A DNA stretch of 64,000 bases from Pyrus communis (GCF_963583255.1 NC_084811.1:16324088-16388087), one strand, 5' to 3'; numbered from the stretch's first letter, positions 21,804-34,624 are shown. Translations and numbers: made by a program. Notes: generated from the letters alone by a model not told the origin.

Positions 21804-24800
21804 TGATGTGATAAATAATACCACTCAAATTAAACCCTCTTATTGACAATTGCAGTAAAGATGTAAGTAGGGATTGTTCTAGGCCGGGGATTAGGAGGGA
21901 TTGCTAATCTAATAAAAACTGACTCAAGAATACAAAAACACTTAAATAAACTCAAAGACTCTTAACTAAACTTATATGACTCAAAACAAACAAAAGAGAC
22001 TCAAAACAACACAAAACAATCAAATAGACTCAAACTAGACTCTAGGACTTAATTTGGATGAAAATAGAATTGGTTTTGACTCAAAACATTCAAAAACACA
22101 ATTTGGATAGATTCTAGCTATTTAGACACAACAAATTAAAGGGGATTGGGTTTTTGGACGAATTTAACGTAAAACAAGTAACTTAAAGACTTGAACAAAA
22201 TTTGGATGAATTTGGGGAAAAACTATGGATAATTAACTAGCTAGAGGATTCTTTTCCACACATGATACATTTGAACACAAATTGATTTCCAGGTGTTTTC
22301 TCCATAAACATGAACCTCAAAACCCTAGATTAACCGTGACATCACTAATTAACCCACAGATTCTTCTTTAGTTATTGGATTGGATGACATCATTTGACAA
22401 CCCAAATCATTCTTCAAAAGTTCCCTACATGACATCATAATAGAGATACAATCGAAGATCATTACGTTCTATGAAAATCATAAGCATTGGCAAAGCATTC
22501 GTAACTATGACATTATGATACTCATGCTAGGAAGTTAACTTAACATGATTGTGATAACAATCTTAACTACTTGTGAATATAAGTTTGTAACGATTATGTG
22601 AAACTCCCTTATATTCTAGCATCAAATTCAAGCATGCAAACTAAGGCCTCCCTAATCAACATACAAGAATAAGTTCTCAATCAAACGGTTAAGTAAATTG
22701 CATTCACAATTTATGAAATCACAACTGGAATTAATCAATTCATATCACAAACATAATCATGGTTTCAAAGCCTCCCCTAGCTAAAATGGGTTTAGCCTCT
22801 CATGTTCACAACAAAACAAAGAAAACTTGAATTAAATGATGCAAATTTTTACTTAACACACAAATTAACCCTCTTTTGACAAATGTAGTATATAAGTAAG
22901 TAGGGATCGTTCTTCAACCGGGGATTAGGAGGGATTGCTAAACACTTTTAACTGACTCATATAACTAAAATTAAACTTTAAAACACTTAACTCAACTTAA
23001 AAGACTCAAAACAAGTTCACAAGACTCAATACAAGCTGAAAACACTCAAAATAGCCTAAAAACACAAACTTGGACGAAATTTGGTTCTAACTTGACTCAA
23101 AACTCTTAAAAACACAATCTAAAACATATTTGAACTAATTAGACACTCTAAAACAAATGGGGATTTGGTTTTGGACGAAAATCAAACAAACAAAACAAGA
23201 AATTAAACTATGCAAATTTGGACGAAATTGGTGGAATTAAGTGGATGGTGGGATAGCTAGGAGGTTTTTCTCCACACATGGCATACTTGCATAAAAACAA
23301 TCTCCAGTTGCTTATTCAATGAATCATGAACCTCAACACCCCAAGTTAATAAGGTACGCTTAAATTAACTCTCAAATTTCCCTTAGGTCATTGAATTGAA
23401 TGGAATTAGCGCATTACAATCAAATTATTCCTCAAAAGTTCTCTATATGAAAGCGCATAATAGAAAAACAATCAAAGATCATTAGATTCTATGGAAATCA
23501 TAAGTGTTGACGAGGCATTTGTAACTATGAAAGCGCATGATACTTATCCCAAGAATTTACTTAACATGATTGTGACCAACAATCTTAACTACTCATGAAT
23601 ATAAGTTCCCAACGATTAGGTGAAGTTTCCTTATACCCTAGCATCAGATTTATGCATGCAAATTAAGTGTGCACTCTCAATTCATATACATAAACAAGTT
23701 TTAATTCAAACAAATAAGTAAATTGAATTCACCATTCATGAAATCACAACTGAAAGTAATCAAATCATAATGCAAATATAGCCATGGTTTCGAAATTCCC
23801 CCTAGTCGAAAAGGGATTAGTTCCTCATACTCACAAAACAAGGATCATTGAATTTAAACATTGAAAGCACAAGAAAGATTACACCTAAACGTTTCAGCAA
23901 TTCCAAGTCGAATGGCATGCACGTCTAAGGGCTTTCCTCCTACTTCCTTGCTGCGGCACGTGGTGTGGGTGGTGGTTCTGGGGGTTGTGAATGGTGTGTT
24001 CTTGTTTAGAGGGATGAAGGATGGCTGATTATGGTGGTAGGGTGCGGCAGGTGGTGTATGGAGGTGTATGGAGTGGATGGAGGATGAGAATGGAGGCTAG
24101 GGTGTTGTGGCAAGGTGTTTTCTCTATAGTATAAAGGGTGGTACGAATTTGTGCCTGAAAATATGTTTATATAGTCCTAGGGTTAATTAGATTAGGGTTA
24201 CACTTAGCAGATTTATTGGATTAGGGCCCTAGGGTTCGGCACAAGTGAGTTAAATCCACTTAGGAGAGGGTTTGGCCCAATTAATTTCAGAAAAGGATTT
24301 ATATAACCTAAATCCACAATGAATAAGGCCTAATAAATCAGAATCCAAAAGGAAAAAGGTTTAGGAAATTCGTCAAAATTGGGCCTTCTAGAAACTAGGT
24401 GTTTTGTGGCTGATTTTGCGTTTTCTAGAAGAGATAAAAGGGGGAAGGGTGCAACACCCTTTTCGGGTTAGATAAGGCTTCTAGAAATCATGTTTTTAGG
24501 TCCACTTGCAGCTAGGATTAAGGTGGAACAAGATTCGGTTAGGATAGGATAAGATAAGATAAGGTTTTGGATAATGTTTCCTCTTTTGAGCTACTTCCTT
24601 ATCCACTTTATCTTGAGATTAGTTCCTTCCTCTTCTCATCATATTTCTAGCCTCTTGAACTCCAAATTCGTCCATCCATGTTAGCCCATATACAAGCTAT
24701 CCACATAGTGCCCAAAACTGCTCCAAAATGCACTTTCTTGGTACCTTAATCCTTTGGACCTACAAACACATGAAAATGAGTTGAAATACTACATTAACTA

Positions 24801-25874
24801 AGAAATAATAACACAAATGCACAAGAATAAACTAGCTAAGTCGCCTAAATATTCTCCTATCATTAAACATTGAAAACTAAAGATAGATTACACCTAAAAA
24901 TGTTCCAACAATCCAACCCAAAAACGTCCAAGGCTTCTTCTTCTCTTCTTCTTCCTTGCTATGCTGCGGCACAAAGGTTTTAGGGATGATTTTGGATGTG
25001 TTTATGGGTTAGGAGTGGATTTGGGTTGGTAAGGGAGTGCGGCAAAGTAGAGGAATGGTGTATGAATGTGTGGTTGAAGGTATGAAAGTATGGGAGTGGT
25101 GAAGAATGAATGTAGGCTGTGGCTATGAGTGGTGTCATAGTGAAGGATGGCTCATTGTGTATATGAATGAATAGGGTTCTCTATGGGTGCGGCAAAGGGT
25201 TCTTTAATTGAGGGAAAGGATCTTAACTTTTATTAAATGGTTCTGGAAAGAATTAGACCCCAAATCTACAACGGAAATGAGACTTAAAGTCAGAATCCAA
25301 AGAGAAAAGGAAAGGAACTTGTGGCAAGGAAGAATAGGAAAGGGAATGTGTTTTAAGGCTGAAATTAAGCAAGGATTTAGAATAGAATAGGAATGTAGGG
25401 TGCGGCATTGACTAGGGTTAAAAAGGAATGTGATCTTGGGACACAAAATAGGGAATAAGCAATTCCCTTGCACGACAAGGAAAGGAAAGGGTAAGGTGAG
25501 CCACGGCAAGGGTTAGAATGGTGCAAGGAAGGTTTAGTTTGTGTCCTAAAATGCATAAGAAACCTTCAATGTTGCTTGAACTTAGGGCTTTTGGGATTAG
25601 GAAAGGTCAAACCAAAATAAGAAACCTTGGCTTAACTTTCCTACTTCAAGTAGGAATCCTTCTTTGACCAGGAATCCTTCTTTGATTAGGAATCCTAACA
25701 TCTTTAGGTTTTCAATTTCGTCCATTCCTTTTGCGCCAAGCATATGATATCCATTCCAAGTCCAATTTTACTCCAAAAGCCTCCAAAATGCACATTCTTG
25801 CTACTTTAGCCATATGGACCTACAAACACACGAAAATAGCTTAAAATACTAAAATAACTATGAACTAACAACAT
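21804..25874 (-). mobile_element. Minus-strand LTR split by a solo LTR and cut at its right end
   Basis: Own sequence: 21804-22836 and 24863-25874, starting TGATGTGATAAATAATACC. The interruption at 22837-24862 has a perfect TTAAA duplication. At 25874 another LTR enters with AACAT as left target sequence, about 50 bases before this LTR would end; the missing end is predicted beyond the window. Confidence 0.85.
22837..24862 (-). mobile_element. Solo LTR, target duplication TTAAA
   Basis: About 2.03 kb, TGATGCAAATTTTTAC to ATATTCTCCTATCA, flanked by TTAAA at 22832-22836 and 24863-24867. The unoccupied site (AATTAAACATTGAAAAC) is visible in the sister LTR near 21053. Confidence 0.95.
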
Positions 25875-27207
25875 TGATGCGAAAATTAACTTAACACACA
25901 AATTAACCCTCTTTTGACAATTGTAATATATAAGTAAGTAGGGTTCGTTCTTAAACCGGGGATTAGGAGGGATTGCTCAACACTTTAAACTGACTCAAAT
26001 AGATAAAACTAACCTTTAAAGCACTTAACTCAATTTAAAAGACTCAAAACAAGATCACAAGACTCATGATAAGCTAAAAACAATCAAAACTACCTAAAAA
26101 CTCAAACTGGGCATATTTGACTCTAAACACAATTTTGGACGAATTTTGGTTCTAACTTGACTCAAAACGCTTGAAAACACAATCTAAAACAGATTTTGAC
26201 TAGGTGGACACTCTAAAATAAAGGGGGATTTGGTTTTGGACGAAAATAAAGTAAACAAAACAAGACTTTAAACTAGGCATATTTGCCCGAATTTGGTGAA
26301 ATTAGATGGATGATGGGCTAGCTAGGAGGTCTTTCTCCACACATGACATACTTGCATACAAAACAATCTCCGGTTGCTTATTCATTGAACCATGAACTTC
26401 AACACCCCAAGTTAATTAGGTACGCTTAAATTAACCCTCAAATTTTCCTTAAGTTATTGAATTGAATGGAATTAGCGCATTGCAATCAAATTATTCCTCA
26501 AAAGTTCTCTACATGAAGGCGCATAATAGAGAAACAATCAAAGATCATTAAATTCAATGAAAATCATAAGTGCTGACGAGGCACTCGTAACTATGAAAGC
26601 GCATGATACTTATGCCAAGAATTTACTTAACGTGATTGTGACTAACAACCTTTACTACTTATGAATATAATTTCACAAGGATTAGGTGAAGCTTCCTTAT
26701 ATCCTAGCATCAGATTTATGCATGCAAATTAAGTGTGCACTCTCGACCCACTTACATAAACAAGTTTTAATTCAAATAGATAGGTAAATTGGATTCACAA
26801 TTCATGAAATCACAACTGGAAGTAATCAAATCATAATGCAAATATAGCCATGGTTTCGAAATTCCCCCTAGCCACAAGGGGATTAGTTCCTCATACTCGA
26901 AAAGCAAAGATTCTTGAAATCAAACATTGAAAACACAAGAAAGATTACACCTAAAACGTTCCAGCAATTCCAAGTCGAATGGCATGCACGGCTAGGGCTT
27001 TCCTTCTTCTTCCTTGCTGCGGCACAAGATGTGGGTGGTGGTTTTGGGGGTTATGAACGATGTATTCTTGGTTCGGATGATGAATGAGGGCTGGTTATGG
27101 TGGTAGTGTGCGGTAGATGGTGTATGGAGGTGTGGGGGTTGAATGGATGATGGAGAATCAAGGCTAAGGCTTGCGGTAAGGATTTTCTGAATGGCATAAG
27201 GGGTTGT
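25875..27207 (-). repeat. Minus-strand LTR, left part (first unit of a tandem LTR set)
   Basis: Starts TGATGCGAAAATTAAC after AACAT. It runs to GGCATAAGGGGTTGT, where element E3 begins at 27208. Its probable continuation is 36005-36242, after E3 and the rearranged LTR pieces, ending GGGGTGCGGCA. With that piece it is the first of three LTR units that all begin at the same LTR edge; the first two both end at GCGGCA. Confidence 0.7.
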
Positions 27208-29038
27208 TGATAGGAGCATATTTATGCTACTTAGTTATGTTGTTTCCTTGCATTTAGTTACTTAATTACTATCTATTTTAGTCTTTTAAGCTATTTTCGT
27301 ATGTTTTTAGGTCCTAATGGCAAAAGGAGCAAGAAAGTGCATTTTGAGGCTATTTGGAGCAGTTTTGGGCATAAATTGGATAGCTTAACTGTGGAGCAAT
27401 GTGGATGGACGAAATTGAAGTCAAGAGATGCTAGGAAAGGCTAAAAATCTGGAGAAAGAAGTCCAAATGCAAAGAAGATAAGGAAAGAGCAAGAAATAAG
27501 GAATCTTATCCAAATTTCCTTATCTTATCCAAACCTTATCCAACCTTATCTTATCTTATCCTATCCTAATCTTTTCCTACCTTAATTCCAACTTCAAAGA
27601 GGACTCTTTTTCACATTAAATCACCTAAATATCAAGTTCTAGAAGCCCTATTTTCGTGCATTAAGTTTATGCCACATGTAACCCTTCTAGAAGTTCTAGA
27701 ATCTGCTACAAGGACCATTCCTTGTCCTCCTTGGAATCTAATTGAAAGTATCCTTGTTCTTTGGTGATTTGGAGTCCTAATTCCTCTCCTTTTCAGCCCA
27801 AATTCGTGCCTCCCCTTCACCCTATAAATACTTGATGCCACAACACTCAAAAACCACCACCCTCTACCACAAATTCACACCACACCATCCACCACACCTC
27901 AACAGCCTAAATTCACACAAATCCCCATTGTTGGCAGCAAGGAAGGAAGGAGGAGGCACCTGGAGTGTTTCTAGGTGTATTCTATCTTTGTTTTCAATGT
28001 TTAATTTATATTCTCTTTGTTTTGTTGTAAACATGAGGAGCTAAACTTGTTTTAGCTAGGGGAGACTTTGAAACCATGATTATATTTGCAATATGAATTG
28101 ATAAATTCCAGTTGTTATTTCATAAATTGTGAATGCAATTTACTTAACCGTTTGATGGATAACTTATTTTTGTTTGTTGATTAAGGGTGCACACTTAGTT
28201 TGCATGCATGAATTTGGGGCTAGAATATAAGGGAGTTTCACATAATCGTTACAAACTTATATTCACAAGTAGTTAAGGTTGTTTTCACAATCATGTTAAG
28301 TAAATTCCTAGCATGAGTATCATGATGTCATAGTTACAAGTGCTTTGTCAATACTTATGATTTTCATAGAACGTAATGATCTTTGATTGTATCTCTATTA
28401 TGATGTCATGTAGGGGACTTTTGAAGAATGGTTTGGGTTGTCGTATGATGTCATCCAATCCAATAACTTAAGCAAAATCTGAAGGTTAATTAGTGATGTC
28501 ACGGTTAATCTGGGGTGTTGAGGTTCATGGTTTATCGGAAAAGCAACTGGAAATCAATTTGTATGCAAGTGTGTCATGTGTGGAGAAGAATCCTCTAGCT
28601 ATCTAATCATCCATCGTTTTTCCCAAATTCGTCCAAATCCTATTCAAGTCTTTTAGTTACTTGTTTTTATCTTAAATTCGTCAAAAACCCAATCCCCTTT
28701 ATTTAGTTGTGTCAAATCTGTCCTAATTAGTGTTTTTGAGTGTTTTGAGTCAAAACCAAACCTATTTTCGTCCAAGTTGAGTCTTAGAGTCTAGTTTGAG
28801 TCTTTTTTATTGTTTTGTGTTGTTTAGAGTCTTTTAAGTTTGTTTTGAGTCATATACATTTAGTTAAGAGTCTTTTGAGTTTGTTTAAGTGTTTTAAAGC
28901 ATATTTTTGTATCTTTGAGTCAGTTTTCATTAGATTAGCAATCCCTCCTAATCCCCGGCCTAGAACGATCCCTACTTATATCTATACTACAATTGTCAAA
29001 AAGAGGGTTTAATTTGTGTGCTATTATATATCACATCA
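27208..29038 (+). mobile_element. E3 5' LTR
   Basis: About 1.83 kb from TGATAGGAGCATATTTATG to TATATCACATCA. TATA-like box at 27823-27830. The 3' part (28733-28925) has a dense series of TTTGAGTC/GAGTCTT motifs. Inverted arms with CCAGTTG (28105-28112) and CAACTGG (about 28541) flank a roughly 450-base segment. Confidence 0.9.
27823..27830 (+). promoter_or_regulatory. TATA-like box in E3 5' LTR
   Basis: TATAAATA within CACCCTATAAATACTTG. It has the same position and context as the box in E's 5' LTR (52343). It is the likely core promoter, with transcription starting about 30 bases downstream. Confidence 0.6.
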
Positions 29039-29044
29039 AATTTT

Positions 29045-29063
29045 TGGCGCCGTTGCCGGGGAT
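29045..29063 (+). other. E3 primer-binding site (tRNA-Asp), perfect
   Basis: TGGCGCCGTTGCCGGGGAT, fully complementary to the 3' end of plant tRNA-Asp including CCA. It lies 6 bases after the LTR end. Confidence 0.95.
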
Positions 29064-29142
29064 TAGTAAAATTGCTAATCCCTCTGTTTTTTTGTTTATT
29101 TTTCTTTTGATATTTGATTTAGTTTTATTTCTTTGATTTTAG

Positions 29143-30539
29143 GTGCTAGAGAAGCAAGACATGGCAATTGCTAATCTTCAAGCTCAAATAGCAAATCTTA
29201 CGTGTCAGTTATCACAGTATGCTGAAGGGTCCACAATGCAAAGTGTCCCTACATTTGGTGCTCCTTATAGGCAAGAATATCAAGCAAATCTATGTCCACA
29301 AAAAAGTTGGGAGAATGTCAATACCTGGGGTTATCAAGATCATAATCAATCAAGGAACAATTTGTTTTCCAATATGTACAATTCAGATTGGAGTGATCAT
29401 TCAAACTCTATGTGGTGGGAATTTCTACAAGTTGACCACAAAGGATATTGGCAGCCATAAGAGGAATTTTATTCAACGCCTATGCAGCCACCACAACCTC
29501 ATATACAATATGCCCAACCAAACTCAGGTTCATCAATAGATTATAATCAAATTCTTAATGAATTAATTTCTTTGGTGCAGGGCTCACAAAATCAAGTCAA
29601 GGAGGCTTAACAAGGAGAATATTGGCAGCCATATGAGGAGTTCTATACAACACCTATGCAGCCACCACAACCTGCCCAAACAAATTCAGGTACGTCTTTG
29701 TATAATGATACGCTTATTAAGTTACTCACCAATTTGTCTCAGGGCAAGAAAATCAAAACAAAGCAATGCAAAATCAAGACGAAAGGTTGGACCACTTGGA
29801 AAAGCAAATTGGGCAGATAGCGGAGTTCGTAGGACAATTTCGAGACCAAGGCAAACTCCCTATTTCAACCATTGCAAATCTAAAGGGAGGATTTGAAACT
29901 GCCAAGGAAATCATCTTGAGAAGTAGCAAGGAGGTTGGAACAGACCCTAAACCATCAAAATCAAATTACAAGGAAGATGAAAGATTGCAATTTGAGGAAG
30001 AGGAACACACCCAACCCACGGCGAGGGTGGAAACACCTTTGCCGCCGGCACCTATTGCTCCTACGCCATCCAATTCAGGTAAGGTTGTTCCAAGTTTAAT
30101 TATTTTTAACCCCGTTCCACCAAATGTCCCTATTCCTTGCAGGTTCATGAATTCCAAGGAAGAAGAAAGTGAAAAAGACATCTTGGTAGCCCTTCCAAAG
30201 GTGCAAAGTATGGAATATCAAGAATTCGTCAAAGAGGATGTTCTTGAGGCAAACAACCCCAAAGAAGTTGAATTTTATGACACAGGACAAGGACCAATCC
30301 TCACACCAAATCTGGCCGAGTGCAAAGTCCCTGAAACGTTCAAAGAAGAGGTGTTTATTCTTGAGTTCATGTTGGAGCACACAGGTAAGCCACCTCCCCG
30401 AATTTCAATTTTGTTTTATACTAACAGGTTGTTGATGATTCAAGCACCCAATCTTGAATTTAAACCATTACCGGATCATTTCAAGTATCACCTCCCATTC
30501 AAAGATCACCTCCATGCCGTGGGCACTAGGGGAGCATAA
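29143..30539 (+). pseudogene. E3 degenerate gag-linker and pol-tail frame
   Basis: The part from 29143 is open to TAA 29458; a further stop lies about 29607 and a one-base slip about 29742 moves the frame to the 258-codon ORF 29766-30539. The start keeps a Gag linker motif (IANLQAQIANLTCQLSQ) but no capsid core, and only one of the zinc-knuckle region's neighbours is recognisable. A Gln/Pro-rich module (YWQP..EEFY.TPMQPPQP) occurs twice, at about 29448 and 29616. The second ORF has the HLEKQIGQIAEFVGQF stretch and a Glu-rich linker, and then joins QAPNLEFKPLPDHFKY, the spacer just before RT in E, to HAVGTRGA, the integrase end. That joint differs from the one in E1, E2 and M2. No catalytic residue is left, so any role would be as an RNA or a Gag-like accessory. 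Confidence 0.75.
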
Positions 30540-31049
30540 AAGGAGGTATCGTCCGTCTGGAAGACGTTAAAGCAAGCGCTTCTTGGGAGGCAACCCATGC
30601 ATTCAAATAAAGAAGACCTAGGAATCTCTGGCTCCATAACCAGATTTGTGTTCCTAAACCCTACTCTATATTGCTTTTATTTTGCCATGTTTGTCGTGTT
30701 TGTTAGTTGTGTTATTTGGTTGTTTGTTTGTGAGTCTATGCTTAAAACATTGAGGACAATGTTTGGGTTAAGTGTGGGGGGGGGTTAAACAAAGTGTTTT
30801 TCATGCAAATTCGTGGGATTTTATCACCCATCATTTCTAAAGTTGTTTTTCACTGTTTTTAAGTGTTTTTAGTGTATTTTGAAGTGTTTTTATGTGTCAT
30901 AAACAGAAAATCCGAAAATTTGAAAAAAAATCGAAAAAGAGTGTTTTAAAAACCCAAAAAGAGTTGTTTTTAGAGTCGTTATTGTTTTTATGTTTGTTTG
31001 TGTCTTAGGATACCTTCCAATACAATGATGAGGATTTAGTTTTTAATTG
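30540..31049 (+). other. E3 3' UTR, first part
   Basis: Non-coding. Contains the hairpin motif TGGGAGGCAACCCA (30584-30597) and the first polypurine-like tract, AAGTGT followed by G9 (30770-30784). The next five bases, CATGA (31050-31054), are the left target duplication of the solo LTR. Confidence 0.75.
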
Positions 31050-31054
31050 CATGA

Positions 31055-33200
31055 TGATGCGAGATTTATACACACACAAACTAAACCCTATTTGTGACAA
31101 TTGTAGTAATGATGTAAGTAGGGATCGTTCTAACCGGGGATTAACTAGGGGTGCTAAACACTTGATTCAAATAAATAAAACTAACTTTTAAAACACTTAA
31201 CTTACTTAACAAGAACTCAAAACAAGTACACAAGACTTCAAATACTTGAAAACACAAAAATAAAACAAATACGAATGATTAAGACTTAACAAAAGATGGG
31301 GGGGGGGGTTGAGTTTTTGACGAAATTAACTAAAATGCACAAATTGTAATTAAAGGAAAAACGTAAATATGAATGTGATGAAAATATGGATGATGGAATA
31401 GCCAAGGGGTTCTTCTCCACACATGTTACACTTGCATACAAGATTGATTCTCAGTTGGTCTTTCGATAAATTATGAAACTTAACACCCCGGGTTAATTAG
31501 GTCCGCTTAAATTAACCGTCAAGTTCTCCTTTAAGTTAATGAATTGGATGGGTTTGCGCAACGCAATTCACAACATTCTCCAAAAGTCCTTTACATGAAA
31601 AGCACAATAAAGATAATCAAAGATCATTAAGCATTATGAAAACTATAAGTGTTGACGAGGCATTTGTTACTATGATGAGCATGAAACTCGTGCCAAGAAT
31701 TCATTTAACGCGATTGTTTATAAGCAACCTCCACTACTTGTGAATATAAGTTCATAACGATTAGGTGAAACTCACTTATATTCTAGCGTCATATTCATGC
31801 ATGAAAATTAAGCGCGCATTCTTAATAAACATTCATAAATAAGTTATCAATCAAACGGTTAAACAAATTGAATCCACAACTTATGAAATTCCAACGAAAG
31901 TTAATCAATTCATATTGCAAATATAAACATAGTTTCGAATCACCCCCTAGCTAAAGGGGGTTTAGTTCCTCATAACTTTGAAATCAAAGAAACACCTAAA
32001 CATTCCAACAACTCAAACTTGAATTGTATGAACGTTTAGGCACTCTTCTCTTCCATTCCTCATACGTACAAAACAAAGAGAATTGAATTTAAACATTGAA
32101 ATCAAAGAAACACCTAAACATTCCAACAACTCAAACTTGAATTGTATGAACGTTTAGGCACTCTTCTCTTCCTCGTTGTTGTAGCACAAGGTCTAAGGAG
32201 ATGTTTAGGGCTTTAGGTGTATGTGGAATGGAGTGGGGAATGGTTGGAGTGGCTGCAATGGAGGGGAAGAAATGGTGCAGAAATGGAAAGGGATTTGCAC
32301 GGCACAAAGGTGTTTGTGTTGTGTGTTGTGTTGTGGTGAATGGAATGAATGAATTGTGGCTGCAATGCATGCTTATTTATAGGTAAATGAGAGGGAACAT
32401 GACAGCTAGGAATAGGTGGAAATGTGGCTGCAAGTTTGGTGAATGATTATGAGTGAATGCATGTGAATGTGGCTAGGTTGGAAAGCTGGAATTGCATGTG
32501 GAGTGTGCTGAAATGGAGATGTTTTGCACGGCAAAGGGTGGAATATGTGGCTGCATGTTTGGGTTTGTTTAAAGGGTGCATGTGGGTGAATGTTAGGTTG
32601 AAATAATGATGGAAAAACAGCTAGGAAAAGAGCGAATGCATGTGGAAGTGTGGCTACAAAGAGAAGGAGAAAAGCTGGAATGTGTTGATGTGCAATGCAC
32701 GGCAAAGGGGGGAGAAATGATGGCAGGTTGTGTATGTGATTGATTTATGGTGAATGTGCATGTGTTTTAGGTTGTGAAAGCATGTGGATTAGGTGGAAAG
32801 AGGTGGGTGTGCATGTGAGTTGAAATGCATGTGTTTAAATGGTTGAAATGTGTAGATGATTATGAGTATGATAAGTGATAAGTGTATGGTTATGATAAGT
32901 GATAAGTGAATGATATGTTAAGTGATAAGTGAATGATATGATATGTTAAGTGATAAATGAATGATTATGTGGTTATTATAGTTTGGTCTTTAATTTCGTC
33001 CATTCCTTTTGCTCCAAACATAAGCTATCCAATCCAAGTCCGATTTTGCTCCAAAATGCTCCAAAATGCATATTTTTGCTTCCTTAGCCATATGAACCTA
33101 AAAACACACGAAAGAAGCATAAAGGACTAAAATAACTAATGAAACATAACGTAAATGTACGAGAACAAGCCATTTAAGTCGCATGAATATGCTCCTATCA
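31055..33200 (-). mobile_element. Solo LTR in E3's 3' UTR, target duplication CATGA
   Basis: About 2.15 kb, TGATGCGAGATTTATAC to AATATGCTCCTATCA, with CATGA at 31050-31054 and 33201-33205. The unoccupied site is visible in E2 (TAATGCATGATTGTTAAAG, about 8650-8668). Inside are a roughly 120-base tandem duplication (about 31990-32165) and a TAAGTGATA-type low-complexity stretch (about 32868-32960). Confidence 0.95.
32868..32960. repeat. GATAAGTGATAAGTG low-complexity repeat
   Basis: Irregular copies of GATAAGTGAT(A)/GAATGATAT in the LTR. The same subfamily signature appears at 50398-50650 and, in the complement, in E's LTRs. Confidence 0.8.
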
Positions 33201-33205
33201 CATGA

Positions 33206-34624
33206 CTATTAAAGAAAGTTACAAACGTGGATGGAAGTTTGATATACTCTTTGGTTTATGCTTAGTTGTAGTTGACATTTTCGAATTCACATGTAATCAC
33301 AAAGGAAAAAAATCAGCTTTTGTAACATGCTTGAAGGAAGGAACTCAAACTAACGCTACAACCCTGAGAGACTTGAGCCTAAACATTCTTTGGAGAGTTA
33401 TTAATCTTGATGTTCTTGTTTTCTAAAGTCGTTGCATGATCTCATTATTCTTTGCTTGGTTGCTACTTAGAATGCGTTTTATCACTATAGTTCCAAATAC
33501 TAGAACTCATGCCCATTTCATTCAAAGCATAAAATTGAGTACATAACATAAAACAAGATGAAGTTGTTTAGTTAAAACAAGAGCCAAAAAGCCTTACCCT
33601 TTGCAGATGTATTGTATGTTAACCCCTTTGAGCTTTAGTTAGCCTAATTTTCTTTGTTAACCATATTATCCTTACCTAGCCTAGAATAGGACTATCCATA
33701 CCCTTGTTCTTAAAGTATAGTAAAGCATGACTTAGAGGGAATTCCTTTTATTCTACAATTTGCAGGAAAAACAAGTGTGGGGGAAGGATTTTCGTGGGAA
33801 TCTAGGGGGATGGATGATTTATGTGCCAAAGAAAAGAATAGGGCACGGAAAAAAAAATGTGAAAAAGAAGGAAAAGAAAGAAAAAAGAGTTGGAAATAAG
33901 TGAGAAGGAACTCACAAGTGTTGATTGTTGAAGAAAGGGTCCAAAAGTTTGAATTTGACCCTAAGTTATGTGTGAATCTTCCCTTGGTGTTCAAAGTTGA
34001 TTTCTGCGTTCAAAAGTGAATTCTAAGTGTTTATTTCATCACTTTGCTTACTATTGCTTTAAGAACTTTTGTTTATCCTTACCTTTCTTTGTTAGCCAAT
34101 ACCTTAGCCCCGTTACAACCCTTTGACTTCGATCTTGATTGTTATGTGTTTCAATATGTGGAGTTTAAAATTGGTTTGAGCATATGGTATCCCTGATTCT
34201 CGCGTCTAAGTAGTGGCATTCCATTCATGAGACCATACATATAATGTTAATAATTCCAGAAAATGCTTTCTTTGATTCTACATATGTGAGTATTAGTCTA
34301 CATGTTTACATCAATCTTCTCACATATACCTAGTATAGGGAGTATAGTCAGAAAATCTGTGTGAAAATAGAGAGTATATCCAGTGAGGAATTGAGGAATT
34401 CTCTAAGGCATGTTACTACATTCAAAATCATGTTTTAATTGATTAAATGCGAGGTAGTGAGTGGTAACTATGATTAAGTATATGCTCGAGGGTAGGGATA
34501 ATTAAAATCTAAGTATGTGGTGTTCTTTAATATGTCATGTTGCATTGGAAATCCCCAAGTTACATGTTGGAAGGTCTAGATTGTGTTTTGTTCATTTCGT
34601 TTTGCTCGAGGACTAGCAAAAGCC
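33206..34624 (+). other. E3 3' UTR, second part
   Basis: Non-coding continuation after the solo LTR. It has a second polypurine-like tract (AAGTGTGGGGGAAGG, 33773-33787). The small Cys/Ser-rich ORF seen in E2 and M2 is present in sequence near 34080-34200, but TGA replaces its TGG. Confidence 0.7.
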
